A stretch of 29,344 nt of DNA from Asparagopsis taxiformis (GCA_030407315.1 JALQPE010002221.1:1-29344), one strand, 5' to 3'. Shown: positions 16,477 through 26,200, numbered from the stretch's first letter. The notes: a model not told the origin generated them from the sequence alone. Numbers and translations: made by a program.

Positions 16477-17659
16477 CGCAGCCATCAGACCGATTCGGGA
16501 GTGACCTGAAGCAAAGGCTCGCAGGATCGAATACCATGAACGGCCAGCACATCGATTCAACATCCTCATACCCCAACACTCTTGCCCCGGTATCCCACGC
16601 AGCTAACACACGGTCGACAACAAATCCAAGCTGGTTGGCTTGCGCACTGGATGTTGCAATTCCAACCATTCCACCACCACCAATGGCCCCGGATGTGGCT
16701 CTGGCCCGCCTAGATGGCACACTGCCCATCTCCTTACTGCGAATAGCCAAGATACACTGGCACATCATAACCATCAGCCTCCTGAACCGCTTCTGGCTAG
16801 CCTGCAAAGAATCTTGCATGTCGGATGTAGCGCCGTCCAGAAAGTACCTGCTCGAAAGCAGTTCGCGGTTCAGTGGAGAGGACAATTCTCCGCGGGGTGT
16901 CTTGCCAAACATTTCGACGGCACGAGAACTAGTCACCCCCACCTGTTTCGGAAACTCAACCATCCTCGGAGAATCACCCATCTCTGCATTCAGTCCCCAT
17001 GCATGACAAAACATTTGCCACAGACGCAAATCAATCGAACTCGAATCTTCTGCTCGGTGATACGGCCGAAGCACAGCCAGGATAGACATGCATGAGCTGT
17101 ACTGCGGTTTACCACTCAGGCTTGAAGCAATTTGGCCGCTTGGATCGCAGGATTTGATCCAGCCCAACACATCGGCCATCCTCACAGACGAAATATGAGC
17201 GTACTTGTACTTTCCTTTTTGGACCCAGTACTCGTCTCTGAGATCAACGGCGATCATCAGATACTCAACAAACATCATGCGCCTTTGCAGGCCTGCAATG
17301 TCGTTGGATGTCGTCGCTCTCACACGGTCCAGCACAACAGCAGTACTGCTGTTGGTGTCCGCCACGATAGACTCTTCTCGCATAGGAATCGTAACGCCAG
17401 GAGGAAAGACGCCCTTCTCCATTCCACGTACAATTGCCATGCAGCGGTGCGCTCCATCCAATATCTCCAGAACGCCTTCTCGAAACCTGCCAGTCACGGG
17501 ATGAGCTGTGTCATAACCGCTGTTGCGAATGCTCTCCATGAGCGCTTCCACATGACTTGCATCAACATCGCGAATCGATACGAATTTGCTGACTTGATTG
17601 GGGTCGATGAACACCCATCCGTCGTGCTTTTCACCGTGATTGTGGAACGTTCCTTCCAT
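16472..17659 (-). CDS. ParB/Srx-like N-terminal part of the copia-split methyltransferase-SET gene
   Basis: ATG at 17659-17657 in a strong context (GCCATGG); open for 396 codons to the copia boundary, where the LTR supplies TGA. Residues about 15-95 resemble the ParB/sulfiredoxin-like fold: V-S-I-R-D-V-D near 28-36, a helix with E-A-L-M-E-S-I-R-N-S-G, then E-I-L-D-G-A-H-R (65-72 from this ATG), the phosphate-binding D-G-x-H-R box of the family. The rest is predicted helical with no motif I recognise. In bacteria and phages ParB-like domains are often fused to amino-type DNA methyltransferases, which supports joining this exon to 9879-7774. The predicted empty-site gene would be about 1110 aa. 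It is head-to-head with the Tudor-like gene at 18173. As the window stands the gene is broken. Confidence 0.75.
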
Positions 17660-18172
17660 GGCGAACAAAGGTAGAGATTTTAAGAAAGGGATAGTTGGTT
17701 GCTGCTTGACCAGGGTGGCGCAAAGCAGAAGTTGGTTGTTTAAAACAAAGTGTCAGCGAGTGGTAGCACTTCGGTGGCTGTTTCCTTTCCACCCCTGTCC
17801 GAACCTTTACAAGATAACTACATCGACTGTTAGCTCAATAATCAATGTAATACTAAAGTAATACTCAAAATATTTTTCCATGCAATTTATTGGGCCCCGT
17901 AACATCTCTAAGCGTATCTTTGTAGTCCAATCGTATGCATCCGAGATTCACTTCTAGAACGATTATTCACATCAAATTTTATGCTGCAATCAGTTCATGG
18001 CAGACATCATCCACACTGACGTGTCAATTTTGTCAATTGTCCATTCTATTTCTACACCACCTAAACATCTCTTCTCGACCTTTCCAATCCTCCTAGTATA
18101 TACTACTCTTTAGCAGAAGGTAACGGTTAGGCTTTCACTAATACAACAATTCTATCCCATAGCTATCCCAAC
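17660..18172. promoter_or_regulatory. Divergent intergenic region, possible bidirectional promoter
   Basis: 513 bp between two start codons on opposite strands. An AGTATATACT palindrome (18095-18104), about 70 bp before the plus-strand ATG, could act as a TATA element. No ORF was seen. Confidence 0.4.
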
Positions 18173-19534
18173 ATGCTTCCTCTCGCTCCAAACGACCTTA
18201 TAGAAGTTCAATGGGAACTTCGGCCGTTTGGGAGGAAACGAAAAATTGTGTGGTGGTCTGCAATCGTCAAGGAAATTACTCAGGTCAAGACTGAAACAGA
18301 CCCATTCCTCCATGCATTGCTCGAATACAAAGCTGAATATGGTTTCGACTCTACCCTTTCTCAAGTCAAGATTTCAGATCGTAACGAGCTCGTCGACAAG
18401 GATTCCGGAAGGGTTCTCCCGTGGCGAAGTGGTGAGCTTCGCAGTATGGACTCACCTGCATCCCCAGCAGAGAGAGACCCCGGACTACGGCATTGACCAC
18501 ACTCGCCACCGCCACCGCGGCATCCTTCAAGATTGCACTGCGGATCAAATGAAGAAGACCATAGCAGAAATGCTGGCAAGATTGGAAAAGCTGGAGTCAG
18601 CTGCCAAACATCCTCTTCCCCCTCCATTCGATTCCAACAGTTCCATGACCTCCTCTGCTCTGACTGTATGTAGCATTCTGTTTCAGAAGCTTGGTGTGTA
18701 CACGGACAAGCCCCTCTCCCTCCGGATGACAAAATCCGAGCACTCCAGGGGAATGCGACAAACATCGCAAGAAGAAATCAGAGTACAGGCTGACTTCTCC
18801 CTTGCTCAATTCCGCACTATTGCCATTCAATGCAAGGCGAAACAGAATCGTGACGTTCTCTTCCAGCCGTCCTTTGAGGACATCACCTTTCCCTCTGGAA
18901 ATGAGTCGGATCTTTCCATCATTTTCCCCACCTTTCAGGCACTATGTGACTCCATAGGTACCTCGCAACACGGGTTCCAGAAAATATTGGTGAAGAGCAG
19001 GGCGGAACGCGATGGAGGCAGCTCATCGATTGTCCGAATTTTAGGAAATCTAGTCGACGTTGATTGCTCTCATGATGCTCCTTCTTCCGCATTTCTCGTC
19101 GGCTCATCTGCTTACGTCCTGTCCAGCCCAGACCAACGTATGACAGTTCTTTGCAGAGACTCCTACGAGTTTGACCATGTCAACAATACATTTTTACATC
19201 CCCTATGTCTTAGCCAACTATCACAGTCTAGCATCGTGGACTCTTTCCACCTACGTGATAAGGCTACTGTTACTTATGGAGCAACGTTTCGTTACTGTGG
19301 AGACGTATTCAGCGCCGAGCTTGTTACAGCACTTTCCAGCCTCTATCAACCGCAGAGACGTTTGGTACACTACATCTACGCTTACCTTGCCGTATTTTCA
19401 GTGGTACTACTATATGCCAGGAGCTTGAAGACATTGGCTATGAGGCTATCTCTCGTCTTGGCTTCAATGCGGATTCAGACACTACCCACCCACCCTCTCC
19501 TCCACCTGCCACCTGCAGTCCGGAGCAAAAATGA
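18173..19534 (+). CDS. Three-exon gene with Tudor-like N-terminus
   Basis: ATG at 18173. The first frame stops at 18494 and the second runs on a different frame, so introns are needed. Frame-compatible GT-AG introns are 18432-18531 (GTGAGC...CTTCAAG, 100 nt) and 19365-19420 (GTACAC...TGCCAG, 56 nt), giving exons of 259, 833 and 114 nt, 401 aa in all, stop TGA 19532-19534. Residues about 8-70 (D-L-I-E-V-Q-W..., V-W-W-S-A-I-V, L-E-Y-x-A-E-Y-G-F-D) look like a Tudor/Agenet-type small barrel, a class that reads methylated residues. A short coiled coil follows the first intron (M-K-K-T-I-A-E-M-L-A-R-L-E-K-L-E), then a ~250-residue region I do not recognise. The tail is Pro/Thr-rich. The coding character of the third exon supports the second intron. 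Function is unknown, but its head-to-head position suggests co-expression with the methyltransferase gene. Confidence 0.55.
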
Positions 19535-19850
19535 TAAAGCACACCTATCCGTAGTTATCCTGTTCCTGGGTATTCCATCCTAGAGCTCCTGTGGCCATCA
19601 ATTTCTAGTAAAGACGGATACCCTCGCGCCTTCCTACTTCGACTATTCCACTACCTGTCTCTGCGCTTTTCCTTCGACTTGACACTATCGTCTGACTGGT
19701 TTCCTGATGTCTCGCATCTATCTACTTCCATCTATTACAAAATTCAACTCAACAGAAATTTTATTTCTTCATTCTTCGTCTACTACACCGAAACTGGTTT
19801 CATCCGATACTACTCCCCTTCATTCTCGATTTCATCATCGACGAATACCT
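19535..19850. other. Intergenic region, no gene supported
   Basis: Pyrimidine-rich on the plus strand (many TCT, CTTC and ACTAC runs). A small plus-strand ORF starting at 19679 has low-complexity Ser/Tyr content and I do not count it. Confidence 0.4.
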
Positions 19851-20285
19851 TCACATATTCTGCATCTCCTCCGTCCTCTTCCATAGACCTGAAGCTCTCC
19901 TCCAGCACTGATTCCCCCCCCCATCGTCTACATTCAGTTCTTCATATCTATCACGCGATATAGTCAAAACCTCCTCATTCATGAACCGACTACTCACCCG
20001 CTCCCCGGGAAGAAGCAGTTTCACTGCTTCATTGATTTCCCGGATTTGCGCTCCTTCCACCTCTGTTCCACTTTGAAATTTCAAAATCGTTCGGAACCTG
20101 TATGCAAGTATGTAGATGAATTGAAAGGAGTATTCTGAACGTCGCAGGAACATGTTCTTATCAGAACATTGCGTGTAGGCGACTGCAAAGTTCAGTGCAA
20201 CCTCTACTAAATTGATCCTCCTAGTCAAAAACCTCTTGTCCGGTTCTCCAATTATTTGAACTTCGTACTCGACTTTGAATAGCAT
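19851..20285 (-). CDS. Hypothetical 144-aa protein
   Basis: ATG at 20285-20283, stop at 19853-19851; the frame stays open further upstream to 20342. The protein has mixed charged and hydrophobic composition (for example F-K-V-E-Y-E-V-Q-I-I-G-E-P-D-K) and lacks the low-complexity look of a shadow frame. No motif was recognised. Its ATG is only 27 bp from the ATG of the plus-strand ORF at 20313, an unusually tight divergent pair, so one of the two may not be real. Alternatively this could be an exon of a larger gene. Confidence 0.3.
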   Translation of the reverse strand: MLFKVEYEVQIIGEPDKRFLTRRINLVEVALNFAVAYTQCSDKNMFLRRSEYSFQFIYILAYRFRTILKFQSGTEVEGAQIREINEAVKLLLPGERVSSRFMNEEVLTISRDRYEELNVDDGGGNQCWRRASGLWKRTEEMQNM

Positions 20286-20312
20286 TTCTTTTCGCACTGC
20301 AATGAAGTCGCG

Positions 20313-21360
20313 ATGAATTTCCGCAGAGATCCAAGTGAGCACGTCCCGTCGGACTCTGTGATGCGACAGAAGATACTACCATTCTTGAGGAAACACTGCT
20401 ATGCAAAGAGCTGTGACATCGAGTTTCCGATAGACCTTCGAAAGAGCGGAGCAAGAGCTGCACAGCATCGAGGTGCAGTAGGAACCCGTGGAACAACAGA
20501 TGACAGAGACAATTGTGGAGGAATGGCGAAAGTTCGTATTGTACTCCCAAGCACATGGGCTCTGAAAGATGTCCAGACTCGACCAATCTTTAAAGCATTC
20601 CGCAGTGATGCGAACAATCGAAGCTCGGAAGGAGAAAAACCAACTGCAGAGTGCAGCATTGAAGATTCGTTCATTGCAAAGTGCAGGAGGGCTGTTTTGA
20701 GCGACCCATTCGTTCGCACAGCAGTTGTTCCCATTGACAGCGATGGGAAAAAGGGTTTGAAGCACATTTATGTACCTGATGGAACAGCAATTCGAATCCG
20801 ATGTCATCCAGGAGCTCGTCAGGTTGCCGTCATCGAAAGAGCAAAAGGGTTCAGGAAGAATGACAGAGATGGTGGGAAACCGAAGAGGAGAAGAGTGGCG
20901 GTTACGTCGTTGTGGGAACTTCATGCTAGGACCATAGTTACTTATGAGGCTCGACACGACGGTGAGCATGATGTGCATGTCGAAAAATATCTGCAGCCGC
21001 GAATGTCACATCTATTGGAATGGGAGAGGCAGCATGCTCTGCGAGCGATATCGCAATGTGTAATCAGAGCAGGAGCCAAGGGAAAAGGAACACGAGCTGG
21101 GGACGTGATAACCGTTCTATTACCAATTGGAATGGAAGAGGGTGATATTGTTCCACACGTCGTATTGGTGAACAGGTATTTGAAAGAGCAGGTCGGAGAA
21201 GCATCCACCATGTTACTTTGCTTTTCACCGGGCGCGAGCTTTGCTGAAGCCAGAAACCCGCCCGATAGACTAGGAAGCCCCAACTATGAAGAAATTCGTG
21301 TTTCAGGGGTGTTCTCGGATGGCTTCGGAGACCACAGGTCGCAATGGCACCCAGCGTCTC
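20313..21360 (+). CDS. Unrecognised basic protein, 3' end cut by copia copy 2
   Basis: ATG at 20313; open for 349 codons to the copia insertion at 21361, where the element supplies a false C-terminus and a TGA. The protein is rich in Arg and Lys (G-K-P-K-R-R-R-V near 190-200 could be a nuclear signal). I recognise no domain. With the copia and one TSD removed the same frame continues 61 codons to a TGA at 27962-27964, but a different frame in that stretch clearly encodes transposase motifs. So this ORF is either the upstream part of the same decayed transposase gene, separated by a frameshift, or a separate gene that ends here. Confidence 0.5.
21356..21360. repeat. Target site duplication GTCTC (left copy)
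   Basis: GTCTC before the LTR start is repeated at 27775-27779 after the other end. Confidence 0.93.
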
Positions 21361-21848
21361 TGTTGAAGCACTGGAATTGACCCTGAGGGGCTCAATTACG
21401 TGAGAAAACTTTGACCCTCGATTTCTTCTAGAAGGAGTGCTCTAGGCGCTCCGAAACCTATCTCATCGTGTTCAGCGTGCCCGAATTAGTCGGGTAGCAA
21501 CTTCTCCGAAGCTTCTACGACCTTTCTTCATGGAGATAATAGCGTCTGAAGTTTCAATTTGTTTGTCATAGTTTCAATTAGTAATTAGAAATGCCAAGAT
21601 GGGTTGCCATCATGGCAGAGGGAAACTGTTATGATAAGTGTACACGTGTGGATGATATGATAGAGAAGCCCACGTGTACCAGATTGGCAGCGGGTGCTTG
21701 CTAGGACAGACTGTCAGTGACAGTCTGTCTGGAGCAGCCTTGAACAGGCTGTCCTTAGCACCGCCGGCGCACCTCGGCGAGAATACAAATTATGTAGTGA
21801 GCTCGCAGATTCAGTAAACGCTCGGTAAGCGACCAATTCGTTTCAACA
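21361..21848 (+). repeat. 5' LTR of copia copy 2
   Basis: TGTTGAA...TTCAACA ends. It holds paired CACGTG sites (21643-21648, 21671-21676) within a larger inverted repeat (GTACACGTG/CACGTGTAC), and a 25-bp perfect palindrome at 21705-21729 with arms GACAGACTGTCA. The CACGTG pair is also kept in the old LTR, so it may be a promoter element. Confidence 0.95.
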
Positions 21849-21867
21849 GGTTATGGGCCCAGCGCGC
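21849..21867 (+). other. Primer-binding site of copia copy 2
   Basis: GGTTATGGGCCCAGCGCGC is complementary to the anticodon stem-loop of initiator tRNA-Met. Its ATG (21853-21855) opens a 13-codon uORF ending in TAG at 21892-21894. No other ATG follows until 23210. Confidence 0.82.
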
Positions 21868-22065
21868 TCGCTCGGGTCGTTTCTTATTCTCTAGCGCTTT
21901 GGTAAGTGCGTCGTTTGCGTCGGCGTTCTCTTACCTATTTCGTCTCGTTCTCGCCTCGTTCTCTCTTCTCTTCGTCTACTCGCTTTTCTTCCGTTCTGCG
22001 CCTTCCCGCGCTTCCGCGGTCTTGCTGGGCGTCTCTTCCACGCTCCCTCGACGACCGCCGCGCAC

Positions 22066-22190
22066 CTCTGTCGCCGCGCCGCACCTCTGTCGCCGCGCCG
22101 CGCCGACACTGTGTCATCCTGTCACTGACACTGACATCCTGTCATCCACACTGTGTCACACTGACACTCTGTCATCTTGCCATCCGTTTC
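22066..22190. repeat. Degenerate TGTCA/TGACA repeats in the leader, copy 2
   Basis: Counterpart of 15650-15780 in the opposite orientation: GCGCCGCACCTCTGTC twice, then TGTCATCCTGTCACTGACAC-type short repeats. Confidence 0.6.
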
Positions 22191-22241
22191 CGGGTCATCG
22201 TCATCAGGTGACATCATTCTTTTATCTGGGGTTCGCGTAAG

Positions 22242-22321
22242 AAAAAGTTTGGCCAGCGTCGCTGCTGGGACTCGAACCAAGGATCTATACATCGCCGTGG
22301 ACCGTCCAACCGACTCGGCTA
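22242..22321 (-). ncRNA. tRNA-like Pol III unit, antisense to copia copy 2
   Basis: On the minus strand: A box TAGCCGAGTCGG (22321-22310), B box GGTTCGAGTCC (22278-22268) and a T5 run (22246-22242). It is the same arrangement as in copy 1 and, diverged, in the old copy. It is antisense to gag-pol, so a Pol III transcript would be complementary to the leader. Confidence 0.6.
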
Positions 22322-22508
22322 CCGGGCCATTCAAGGCCCAATTACTGGAATCGACCTTTGCTTTTATATTGGCTAGTCTATACCTTTCTCAACTCGGTCC
22401 TGCTCTTGTAAGACAGTGACCTTGTCCTGATCGGTATAGCGTTATAGCCTTTACATATCACCGAATAAACTCATCAAACGTTTGGTTTTATTGTCAACTG
22501 TTTCCACA

Positions 22509-23025
22509 AGTAAGTTTATACCTTTCACCTTTCGGTCTATTTCAAGGTTTAGACCTTAGTATTGATCGGTATAACTTCTAACTCTCCTGTTCTCTTCTCT
22601 CTGCAGTGTCTAGCAGTGACGAAGACCGCGTGGAACCGCGCACCGACGAGCAGCCTCCCAGGCTTCGTCGCGAGGGGGAGTCTCTTCAAGACCGGGTCTT
22701 CCGCAAAGCCTACAGCATCGCCGAAAGGAGGGATAACAAGAAGAAGTACGCCGCTCACAAGAAGGCAAACCGCTCGAGGTGCCATCACTGCAACGTCTTT
22801 CTCAACTCCGCCGAGTCTAGAGTCGCACACTTCAGCGGCTCTAGACATAAGAAGACTATCGAACGCCTCAAGGAAGGTGGTCTCAAGGTCTGCAAGCCCT
22901 GCGGTGTCATCGTTCGCACCCAGAGCGAGTTCGACAACCACCTCCGCGGTAGTCGCCACCGTGGCATCGAGAAGACCCTCAAAGCCGCTAAAGCCTCTAA
23001 GGCTTCTTCCTCCTCCGATAAGTAG
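22509..23025 (+). CDS. Copia accessory two-zinc-finger protein, copy 2
   Basis: The spliced ORF is A22509 plus 22607-23025 (139 aa, stop TAG), with intron 22510-22606. The protein matches copy 1: fingers at C59-C62-H75-H81 and C96-C99-H112-H118, with the conserved central block R-V-F-R-K-A-Y-S-I-A-E-R-R-D-N before them. The finger spacing is that of U1-type and matrin-type fingers found in RNA-binding and splicing proteins. Its own expression depends on splicing, which invites the idea that it also feeds back on splicing, but that is only inference. An unspliced reading has no Met codon to start from. Confidence 0.82.
22510..22606 (+). other. Predicted 97-nt intron that creates the zinc-finger ATG, copy 2
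   Basis: Donor CACAA|GTAAGT, branch-like TTCTAAC, pyrimidine tract, acceptor CTCTCTGCAG|TG. The last exon base is A rather than the usual G, and this A is what the new ATG needs. It is kept in the old copy too. Confidence 0.75.
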
Positions 23026-23209
23026 TACTCTTCTTCTCTAGACACAATAGAAATCTAGCTGATTTCTCTTTGATAAACCTTGTTTTCTTGTTCTCCACTC
23101 ATCTTGCTCTTAGCTAAAAGTCTCTATCCTATAGATCCCAGCTTGGTCCTAGACGACTATCGGTTGTCCACTTGGGAAGGTTCGAACAGATAAGACTTAC
23201 TGCAGAGCC

Positions 23210-26200
23210 ATGGAGAGCACTTCATCCGGCATTCGCATTGAAAAGCTGGACTACTCCAACTTCCACTCATGGAAGCAAAAGATGGAGCTCATCCTCGGAC
23301 ACCGCGAGGTGGACGAAATGATCGATCCTGACCTACGTCCTCCACGCCCGGCAGAACAGGAAGCACTGTCCAAGTGGCTTCGCAAAGACAAAACTGCTCG
23401 GATGACCATCGGGATCACGTTGTCTGATGAGATGCTCAAGAACGTCTCACACACCACTACTGCTCTGGAAATGTGGCAGGAGGTCTGTAACGTGCACCAA
23501 AGGCACACTCTCCTAAACAAACTAGCTGCAAGGCGTGATTTCTATACTGCCACTATGAAGCCCGGTGAACAGATGCTCGTCTACATTAATCGTGTTCGAC
23601 AGATGGCCTCGGTCCTCAGCTCTATGGGCGTGATCATCGACGACAAGGAAATGGCTATGGCTGTCCTCAATGGCCTTCCTTCTTCCTTCCAGACACTCAT
23701 TACTGCTCTTGATGCTATAGGTGATGAGGATCCTACATTCACCTTCGACAAAGTCCGAAGCCTCCTTCTTCAGGAGGAACGTAGAGCTTCTATTTTGAAA
23801 CCTGGAAGCTCTTCTTCTGACTCAGCTGCATTATTATCCAGGTCTGGAAAACAACCCGGCAGTAACCGAAAGAAATGCACTCATTGCGGTCGTACCAACC
23901 ACACTGAACCGTATTGTTGGCAAAAGTATGGCCGTCCATCCCGCTCTCGGCCTGCACGGTCTAAACCTTCTGCCATGGTTACTCTCACCGATTCAGAAGG
24001 CAATCCTCCATCAAACTCTGTTTCAGCGTCTACTTTCTATAATGATGAAGAGAAAGAGTATGTTTGCCTCATGTCAACTACTCCTGGATCTCTTCATACA
24101 TCAACTTGGTACATAGACTCTGCTGCCACCTCTCACATGACCTTCGATCGCTCCATGTTTGTTTCCTATAAGGAAATAACACCGTTCTCCGTAACTCTGG
24201 GAGATAAGTCTACCTCAATGGCAGTCGGCCGTGGTGATGTTCGTTTAATGATCTCTCTATATGGGGAAATAAAACAGTGCATACTTCGTGACGTCCTCCA
24301 CGTTCCCTCTTTTGTATTTTCTCTCATCTCCGTCAGCACCCTCACTACTCGAGGCATATCGGTGCAGTTCAATAACAATACAGTCATCCTGACTCAGAAC
24401 AACAAACCGATAGCCACTGGACGGAGAAGCAAGGGACTCTATGCCATTGATCTCTTCTCGTCAAAGGCCCCAAAAGATCATGTGCAGCAAACAGCCTGTG
24501 TGGCCTCGCTACAGCTCTGGCACGAGCGGCTCGGGCATGTCAACAAATCCGGTATCTCACGCATGGAGCAGCTATCTGCTGTGAAGGGCCTTCGAATCAA
24601 ATCTCAGAAATCAGATGCAGGTGCCCCATGTGAAGGATGCATAACCGGCAAAATGCCCCGAGCAGCTATTCCAAAGCTTTCCGAAACGAGAGCATCTGAG
24701 CTACTCGAGTTGGTTCACACAGATCTGGCAGGGCCGATGGAAGTACTCTCGAAAGGGGGAGCTCGATACTTTGTGACATTCATCGATGACAAGTCCCGAT
24801 GGCTAACGGTATACCCGCTCCACCGTAAGTCCGATTGCTTCGACTCCTTCCAGAGATTCCTGCGCATTGCTGAAACGCAAACTGGTTGTAAACTCCGCCA
24901 ACTACGCTCGGATGGAGGGGGAGAGTTCTTCTCAAACGACTTTACCTCCTTCCTCGACAGCAAAGGAATCAAACGTCAGACCACCTGTGCATACACTCCG
25001 CAACAGAATGGTGTGGCAGAGAGAATGAACAGAACCCTCAAAGATCAAATTCGTGCCATGCTCCATCACAGCAACACCCCATTCGAGTTCTGGGCAGAAG
25101 CACTCTCCTGTGCTGCCTACATTCGTAACCGTGTCACCAGCCGCTCCCTGCCAACAGGAAATACTCCGTATGAGATCTGGTATGGTAGGAAACCGAGTAT
25201 TGCTCATATGCGAACGTTCGGAAGTAGATGCTGGTACAAAACGCCTGATAAACTTCTTCAGACCCTTGATTTGCGGGCAAAGGAAGCAATTATGCTTGGA
25301 TACGCAAGCTCCCAGAAAGCCTACAAACTATGGGACACAGCAAATGAAAAGGTCGTTGTGTCGCGAGACGTAGTGTTCGACGAGCTGCAGAAGAAGCGTT
25401 TACCATCTTCTGATACAGACTACAACAGCGTTGATGCTGCTCCTGAGTCCAATACTGAGCCATGGGATGGAGACAGCAAGTCTGGTCTCTCTACCAAACA
25501 GGATACTCCTCCTTCATCCCATTCGGACTCTGACTCTGACACCAACGCTCCACAACCTCAATCTCCTCCACCAACTCCCTCAGCATCTACTGATGAGTCT
25601 CTCCTTAACGCTCCGCGTAAATCTTCCCGATCTCGTAAACCTCCGGGTGAGTGGTGGAAAACAACTGCCCTTGTCTCCACTACTGCTGATACCACTCCGG
25701 AACATCTTCTTACCTTCACTGAGGTGACCAAGGGGGAGGAAAAAGATCTCTGGATTGAGGCCATTCAGTCCGAGATGGATTCCCTCGAAGCAAATGGCAC
25801 CTGGATTCTGGTCCCCCGCAGTGAAGCTCTCAACCTCCTCACTTCGAAGTGGGTCTTCAAACGCAAAGATGTTGTCAGTGAAACTGGTGAGCACTCGATC
25901 AAACACAAAGCTCGACTCGTAACTCGAGGATTCCAGCAGAAGTACGGCATCGACTACTCCGAGACTTATGCCCCCGTTGTCCAGTTCTGTACCCTTCGCA
26001 TGTTCTTTGCGCTCACTGTCCACCACGATTTGCACTGCGACCAAATGGACGTCAAAACAGCCTTTCTATACGGAGATCTCGAGCAGGATATCTTCATGGA
26101 GCAGCCGGAGGGATTTATCGACTCGAAGCATCCAGACCATGTCTGCAAACTGCAAAAGGCTCTATACGGACTCAAACAAGCTCCGAGGCAGTGGCATGCT

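Larger units (their letters stand above)
21856..23209 (+). promoter_or_regulatory. ATG-free leader of copia copy 2
   Basis: I read 1354 nt line by line and across line joins: the sense strand has no ATG in any frame. A random sequence of this length would carry roughly twenty. The stretch includes a whole protein-coding exon whose protein has no internal Met. Donor-like sites are GTAAGT at 21902 and 22510, and GTAAGA near 22409. Acceptor-like CAGs end at 22606 and about 23205, the latter 5 nt before the gag ATG. Confidence 0.9.

Noticed and set aside
7774..17659. Bacterial or phage contamination as source of the ParB-methyltransferase gene
   Set aside because: It carries a SET domain, a frame-compatible intron and a copia insertion with a target duplication, all pointing to a eukaryotic genome; an ancient transfer remains possible.
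18432..18470. Short intron ending at the good-looking CCCCAGCAG acceptor
   Set aside because: Its length (39 nt) keeps the first frame, which stops at 18494; the 100-nt intron to 18531 reaches the long frame.
19365..19401. Intron with acceptor ATTTTCAG
   Set aside because: It leads to a frame that stops after a few codons; the acceptor at 19420 leads to a coding-like tail.
19679..19963. Plus-strand Ser/Tyr-rich ORF
   Set aside because: Low complexity from a pyrimidine-rich stretch, partly antisense to a better minus-strand ORF.
16472..21360. Inversion between the two inverted copia copies
   Set aside because: Each copy has its own matching 5-bp target duplication, which an inversion would have swapped.
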